Below are positions 14,922 to 18,943 of a stretch of 18,943 nucleotides of DNA, piece after piece (within the stretch, counting starts at the first letter, position 1; every line of letters begins with the position of its first letter). The stretch comes from Candidatus Staskawiczbacteria bacterium (lineage in GTDB: Bacteria > Patescibacteriota > Minisyncoccia > Minisyncoccales > Staskawiczbacteraceae): the NCBI GenBank assembly GCA_026395195.1, contig JAPLZD010000050.1, positions 1 through 18,943 of the forward strand. Reading direction: 5' to 3'. Position numbers and translations under genes: made by a program. The notes under the pieces were generated by a model. The model was not told where the DNA came from. It did no database searches and worked only from the letters and a program-made list of their open reading frames with translations.

Positions 14922-15883
14922 TTAACAAAAATTTCGGTCATTAAAAAAATAATATAAATAAAAAGCAAGAGTAAAGCTTCTTTTTTTGTAATTTTTTTGC
15001 CGGTTCTTACAACTATAAGGAAAAAAAGCGCGGCAATAACGGTGAAAATGCGGGCAATTAAAAATACTGACATATCTTTAATTTCAAACGGAGCCACAAG
15101 GCCTATAATTCCCAAAACCAAAGTGGCGCACACAATTACAGACCCCATCATGTCTCCTACCACCATCCACCCTTCGCCCTTTCTGCCGGACACAATCCCA
15201 AAATACATTTCAGGAAAACAATTTCCTAAGGCCACAATCAAAACACCAACCAAAGAAAGCGATATTCCCAAAGACGCCTGAAACGATTTTGCGGCATAAA
15301 TTATTCCCTGCGAGGCGGCATAAAGAACAGCTACAATTAAAATAATTTTCACGACATTTTTTGCAAAAACCCGGCGCCTGACAACGGCAGACTCTGATTG
15401 TTCTTTTACGCGCCTATAAACTTTTTTGAATCTGTCATCTTTTGAAAACAGCCAATAAGCGTAGACAAAGAAAGCCAAAATAAGAATTGCGCCCTCTACC
15501 TGGGTCACCCTTCCCTTCCAAATTAGAAAAATGGGCAATATGGCAATAAAAAATGTAAAAACAGAGCTTCCCTGCACCATTTTACTGTCGGTTGAAACTT
15601 TGCCTTTGCTGAAAAACACGACGATTGCCATAATCAAAGTCAAATCAACCAAATTTCCGCCGATTATGTCTCCAAAAGAAATTGGGGCCAGCCCCTGCAA
15701 GGCGGCGTTCAGGTCAACAAATAAATTAGGCAGAGAAGCGGCAAACCCCATCACAAAAAAAGCCACAATAAATTCCCGCCACCTTAAATACCTGGCAATT
15801 TCAATTAAAGTTTTTACAAAGCTGGAACTCAGCCAGGACAAAACTAAAATTGAAACAATAAAAATAAGAATCTCAAAAAGCAT
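14918..15883 (-). CDS. CaCA superfamily cation antiporter (Na+/Ca2+ exchanger-like)
   Basis: The 321 residues are almost all hydrophobic, with about ten membrane segments in two inverted halves. The alpha-1 repeat reads GFAASLPNLFVD followed by GDIIGGNLVD. The alpha-2 repeat reads ALGNCFPEMYFG followed by GDMMGSVIV. A basic cytoplasmic loop (about 150-175) separates the halves. These repeats form the ion path of the YrbG/NCX group. The usual PE of alpha-1 is PN here (N53) while alpha-2 keeps its Glu (E225), so one of the two Ca2+-coordinating glutamates is absent. It lies 3 nt after the permease and is coupled to the P-type ATPase by a 4-base overlap, which suggests joint control of cation balance. 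The true substrate is unknown. Confidence 0.85.
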   Translation of the reverse strand: MLFEILIFIVSILVLSWLSSSFVKTLIEIARYLRWREFIVAFFVMGFAASLPNLFVDLNAALQGLAPISFGDIIGGNLVDLTLIMAIVVFFSKGKVSTDSKMVQGSSVFTFFIAILPIFLIWKGRVTQVEGAILILAFFVYAYWLFSKDDRFKKVYRRVKEQSESAVVRRRVFAKNVVKIILIVAVLYAASQGIIYAAKSFQASLGISLSLVGVLIVALGNCFPEMYFGIVSGRKGEGWMVVGDMMGSVIVCATLVLGIIGLVAPFEIKDMSVFLIARIFTVIAALFFLIVVRTGKKITKKEALLLLFIYIIFLMTEIFVK

Positions 15884-15886
15884 ATT

Positions 15887-17047
15887 TTATTTTATAAAAT
15901 GTATTATTTCGTATATTATTCCCAATAAAAATACCAAGGACAATGAATAAATTACGATATTCTTTTTCGCCCTGCCTGCCGGCAGGCAGGCAATTTTTTT
16001 ATACATAAGCAAAATTAGAATTCCGTATATGCCAAGGATGATGGCGCCGACAAAAGATAAAATTGGAATGAAATTTTTCAACCCAAGTAAAAAAAGTATC
16101 ATGGGCGTAAAGCATGTCATTACCAGCGCCTGCCAATGCTTTATGCCTAAGTCATATACTAAAGTTTTTTTGAGAATAATCCCCTGCGAAACAAACGCTG
16201 TAAAAGTTGCAGCAGCGCCTATTAAAAGAGACACAAGAACTAAATTGCTGCCTAAAACATTTTTTAATCCGGTCAGAGCCACCGAATCGGTTTGCGCGCC
16301 CGTTAAACCTAAAATCAGAAGCGTGAATAAAAAATAAAAAACCGCGATTATAATTGTAGAGATAACAACTATTTTTTTTAACCTTTTCTTCCCTTGCGGG
16401 CTGGCAGCCAGCATTTCTTCAACCTCGGGTATCATTCCCGCGCCCCAAAGCGCAAATAACATCGGCCCGTAGGGCAGAAACAAATTTGTCCCGCCAAGCG
16501 GGATCCCGCTAAGCGGGAAAATATTAGATAATTTTATATGCGAAAAACTTTCTAAAAAAATAAAAATTATTGACAAAAATAATAAAACTAGAACCCAGAA
16601 TTCAACCTTGGCTATGGTTTTAATGTCAAAATAAATAATCGCAGTGACCAAGGCAAAATAAAAAAACACATAAACTAGGGGGCCCGCATGAAATATGGGC
16701 TGCAAGGCGGCAGTCAAAAAATCTCCTGCAACAATCAAGTACGCCAGCAAAACTCCGAATGTGCCGATAACTGTCAAAAATAAAGTAAAAATTTCGGCTT
16801 TTTTGCCTAAATAATGCCCAACGAATCCCGGAATCCTTTTGAAGTCCGGTGTTTTTAAGCTTATTTCACAAAAAACCAGATGAATTTTAGTAATAAGAAA
16901 TGTGGCAATAAAAAAATAAGCCAGCATAATCCAGATGCCGCTTTTCATTGCAATGTAGGGCAAAGACAAAAAACCAACCCCGATCATTCCGCCGGAAAAA
17001 ACTGCGACAGGATATATATAGTCCTTAAACAGGTTTTTAAAAACCAT
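15887..17047 (-). CDS. Amino-acid permease (aromatic/SLC38-like branch of the APC superfamily)
   Basis: The 386 residues contain about eleven membrane helices. The first helix has the unwound glycine motif SGGMIGVGFLSLP (18-30), like the GTMIGAGMLALP of Trp/Tyr permeases. LWGAGMIPEVEEML and later AFVSQGI also fit that family. Such proteins bring amino acids in with an ion gradient. Two palindromic insertions are read in frame. A 30-bp tandem hairpin encodes PLSGIPLGGT at 178-187 in an extramembrane loop, and a 20-bp palindrome encodes the CLPAGR stretch near residue 355, between the last two helices. The ATG is 1 nt downstream of tRNA-Glu, and the only Shine-Dalgarno-like sequence (GGGAG) lies inside the tRNA acceptor stem. 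The start is kept because the first helix begins only about 11 residues in. Confidence 0.85.
   Translation of the reverse strand: MVFKNLFKDYIYPVAVFSGGMIGVGFLSLPYIAMKSGIWIMLAYFFIATFLITKIHLVFCEISLKTPDFKRIPGFVGHYLGKKAEIFTLFLTVIGTFGVLLAYLIVAGDFLTAALQPIFHAGPLVYVFFYFALVTAIIYFDIKTIAKVEFWVLVLLFLSIIFIFLESFSHIKLSNIFPLSGIPLGGTNLFLPYGPMLFALWGAGMIPEVEEMLAASPQGKKRLKKIVVISTIIIAVFYFLFTLLILGLTGAQTDSVALTGLKNVLGSNLVLVSLLIGAAATFTAFVSQGIILKKTLVYDLGIKHWQALVMTCFTPMILFLLGLKNFIPILSFVGAIILGIYGILILLMYKKIACLPAGRAKKNIVIYSLSLVFLLGIIYEIIHFIK
15971..15990. repeat. 20-bp GC-rich palindrome (family 1) inside the permease gene
   Basis: This is an exact copy of the core of the palindrome at 2779-2800 (half-site CCTGCCTGCC). 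It is embedded in the permease reading frame and adds the Cys-Leu-Pro-Ala-Gly-Arg stretch in a lysine-rich loop without breaking the frame. Confidence 0.9.
16489..16518. repeat. Tandem pair of 15-bp hairpin units (family 2) inside the permease gene
   Basis: Two adjacent copies of TCCCGCYAAGCGGGA (plus strand) differ at one base (C or T). Each has 6-bp arms around a 3-nt loop. Together they are 30 bp, so they keep the frame and add ten residues to the permease. Confidence 0.9.
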
Positions 17048-17048
17048 G

Positions 17049-17123
17049 TGCTCCCAACCAGATTTGAACTGGTGTTACTTGCTTGAGAAGCAAATGTCCT
17101 GGACCGGGCTAGACGATGGGAGC
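17049..17123 (-). tRNA. tRNA-Glu (anticodon CUC)
   Basis: On the minus strand the 75 nt fold into a full cloverleaf. The acceptor stem is GCTCCCA with TGGGAGC. The D arm is GTCT...GGAC, the anticodon stem TTTGC/GCAAG with loop TTCTCAA (anticodon CTC), and the T arm ACCAG-TTCAAAT-CTGGT; the discriminator is A. CCA is not encoded. The 5' end is 3 nt after the stop codon of the transpeptidase gene and the 3' end is 1 nt before the permease ATG, so the tRNA must be cut out of a longer transcript. It decodes GAG codons. Confidence 0.95.
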
Positions 17124-17126
17124 GGC

Positions 17127-18815
17127 TTATTTATTGATATCATAATCTGGCGGAATTTTCCAATAATTTATTATGTATTGCGCCAAATCCCTAAACACAG
17201 GGACAGACGACAAAGCTGATTTAGACGCGCGAGGATTATCTAATTTAACTAATATTAAAAATTGCGGATTTAGCGCCGGAGCAAAGCCGACAAAGCTTTG
17301 TATTGTTTTGTTTGGGTCATATCCTTTGCTGTTTGTTAATGGAATCTGCGCAGTTCCTGTTTTTCCAGCTATATAATATCCGGTAATTTTTTGGCGTGGA
17401 AGCCCCCCGTCTATGACATTAATCATCATTGGGATTAATTGTGAAATTGTTTGTTTAGAAACTATCGGGTCGGAAATTTCCGGTTTTGTGTAAGATTCAT
17501 CATTGCCGTTTACAATTTTTTCTACAATATAAGGCTTAACAAGCTTGCCGCCGTTGGCCAGCGCGCAGAAAGCCCGGGCAATTTGCAAAGGAGTTAATTC
17601 AATTCCTTGCCCAAAAGAAGCGGTTGCATACTCCATATCCTGCCCGTTTTTTAATAAGTCATTATGCGAATAAACTTCCCCCTGCAAGTCAATTCCTGTC
17701 TTTTCAAAAAATCCAAATTTATCCAAGTAGCTGAAGAATAATTTGTGGTCCATTTGCTGCTCGGCAAAAATGGCGCCCGTATTTATTGAATTTTCCAAAA
17801 CTCCTGTCATCGTCTGCTTGCCGTAAACTTCGTTGCCATAATTGTGGATTGTTTTTGTTCCAAACTTAACAACACCAGTGTCCACATATGTTGTTTCGGG
17901 AGTTATTTTCCCTTCATTCAGGGCCGAGGCCATGGTAAAAGGCTTCATTATGGATCCCGGCTCAAAAAGTTTTTGAACGGCGCTGTTTTGAAAAATGGCT
18001 AAATCACTCTCCTTGGAATATTGGTTGAGGTCAAAGTTCGGATAATTAGCCATTGCCAAAATTTTTCCGGTGTCTGGCTTTAAAACAATAATTTGGCCAG
18101 ATTCTATATCTAAATTATCCTTGGCCTGCCTTAAAAGAGATTCTGCCTGTAATTGTATATTATAATCGATTGTCAAATAAATATCTGATCCATCCAAGGA
18201 TGCTTCGCCGGCGCTTGAAAAAACAGAACTAAACCCGGTCTGTTCCTCCTGAACGCCGGTCTTTCCTTTTAAAACGTCGTCATAATACCCTTCAATGCCA
18301 TATTGGCCGGAGCTCTCTCCGCCCAAAAATCCCAAAACCTGCGGAGCAAATTGCCCTTGCGGGTAATATCTTTCCGTTGCCTTTTCTAAAGACAAGCCCT
18401 TAAGATTCAAATTTTTTATTTTGTCTGCCTGCTCTTGGGACACATCTTTTTCTATAACAGCGTAGTTGTCATGAGAGCTAATTTCTGAAATTATTTGGTC
18501 CTTTGTCTGATTAATATTTTCGCTTAAAGTTTTGGCAAAAACTTCTTTATCTGGAATGTCCTTTAGACTTGCGGAAATCGTCCAGCTGTCTTTATTTATC
18601 GCCAAACTTTTTACTTCGCCAGACCCCGAACAATAAATTTGCCCTCTGGCTCCTGTAACAGTCGAAAAACCAACCTGCTGTCCTAAAGCTTGCGCCGAAA
18701 AGAGCTTGCGCTCTAAAATTTGCAGAAAAAATAAGCGGCTAATTATAGCTGCTCCAAAAATTATTATTAAAAGTAAAACTATATTTGTCCTCCAGTTTTT
18801 AAAACGTAACTTCAT
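17127..18815 (-). CDS. ftsI: Penicillin-binding protein, FtsI/PBP2-type D,D-transpeptidase
   Basis: The 562 residues have one membrane anchor (11-31), a PBP dimerisation domain with a NYAVIEKDVS...YYPQGQFAPQVLGF segment, and a class B transpeptidase domain. The three active-site motifs are S288-x-x-K291 in EPGSIMKPFT, S343-x-N345 in ENSINTG and K485-T-G in AGKTGTAQ. It cross-links septal peptidoglycan and is the target of beta-lactams. No PASTA repeats follow. The usual RGxIYDRNGxxLA segment after the anchor is altered to RGQIYCSGSGEVKSLA. Its ATG overlaps the stop of the preceding small gene, as expected for a division gene cluster with an FtsL-like gene before ftsI. mraY/murF are not seen; tRNA-Glu and transporter genes follow instead. 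Confidence 0.92.
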   Translation of the reverse strand: MKLRFKNWRTNIVLLLIIIFGAAIISRLFFLQILERKLFSAQALGQQVGFSTVTGARGQIYCSGSGEVKSLAINKDSWTISASLKDIPDKEVFAKTLSENINQTKDQIISEISSHDNYAVIEKDVSQEQADKIKNLNLKGLSLEKATERYYPQGQFAPQVLGFLGGESSGQYGIEGYYDDVLKGKTGVQEEQTGFSSVFSSAGEASLDGSDIYLTIDYNIQLQAESLLRQAKDNLDIESGQIIVLKPDTGKILAMANYPNFDLNQYSKESDLAIFQNSAVQKLFEPGSIMKPFTMASALNEGKITPETTYVDTGVVKFGTKTIHNYGNEVYGKQTMTGVLENSINTGAIFAEQQMDHKLFFSYLDKFGFFEKTGIDLQGEVYSHNDLLKNGQDMEYATASFGQGIELTPLQIARAFCALANGGKLVKPYIVEKIVNGNDESYTKPEISDPIVSKQTISQLIPMMINVIDGGLPRQKITGYYIAGKTGTAQIPLTNSKGYDPNKTIQSFVGFAPALNPQFLILVKLDNPRASKSALSSVPVFRDLAQYIINYWKIPPDYDINK

Positions 18816-18943
18816 TTTACAATTGTAGCCACCGACTGCTCTGGCACTTGTATGTATTTTACGGAAGCAACTTTTTGAAAATTTAATGCCTGTATTTTAT
18901 CCGATACATGGCCCCAAAAACTGCTTTGGGCAAAGGAAACCTG
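18812..18943 (-). CDS. C-terminal end of a small protein preceding ftsI, possibly FtsL-like (5' end outside the window)
   Basis: The frame is open from the window edge to a TGA that overlaps the ATG of the transpeptidase gene (ATGA), giving 43 visible residues. The visible part ends in KYIQVPEQSVATIVK. FtsL-type proteins often end with a similar short strand after a coiled coil, and their gene usually lies directly before ftsI. The identification rests on position and this weak resemblance only. Confidence 0.5.
   Translation of the reverse strand, partial: QVSFAQSSFWGHVSDKIQALNFQKVASVKYIQVPEQSVATIVK

Overview
The window looks like part of a small bacterial genome of the Candidate Phyla Radiation (Patescibacteria, Parcubacteria-like). 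This is inferred from four things: AT-rich and tightly packed genes; several genes without a Shine-Dalgarno site; short GC-rich palindromes scattered inside and between genes; and reduced versions of core proteins (PrmC without its N-terminal domain, a small FtsI-type transpeptidase). TGA acts as a stop codon (for example in ATGA gene overlaps), so this is not a lineage with recoded TGA. Every gene I can support lies on the minus strand, so transcription runs from high to low coordinates.

Six transcription units can be laid out from promoters and terminators. (1) 18943 to 10932: end of a small FtsL-position protein, an FtsI/PBP2-type transpeptidase, tRNA-Glu(CUC), an amino-acid permease, a CaCA cation antiporter, a P-type cation ATPase, rmuC and rplU, closed by a terminator. 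(2) 10933 to 6197: a cysteine-desulfurase-like enzyme, a small DUF4395-like membrane protein, a membrane histidine kinase, two membrane-anchored proteins of unknown function and a single-domain response regulator, again with its own promoter and terminator. (3) 6183 to 5182: a PyrF-family protein. (4) 5152 to 2860: prmC, then guaA. (5) 2858 to 2210: a broken IMP cyclohydrolase gene. (6) 2208 to the window edge: a PD-(D/E)XK nuclease and an HlyD/MacA-type efflux adaptor that runs off the window.

The most interesting parts are as follows. Unit 2 looks like an uncharacterised signalling operon in which sulfur or cysteine chemistry and a two-component system travel together. The three nucleotide-biosynthesis genes (IMP cyclohydrolase, guaA, PyrF-like) are visibly richer in GC than their neighbours. 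Two of them have classical ribosome-binding sites, and two of the three show damage at essential positions: the IMP cyclohydrolase has an internal deletion with a frameshift, and the PyrF-like protein lacks its catalytic Asp and Lys. Two families of GC-rich palindromes occur, and both have inserted in frame into the amino-acid permease gene. A tRNA gene is wedged between two coding sequences with 3 nt and 1 nt to spare.

All functional calls come from reading motifs by eye. No database search was run.
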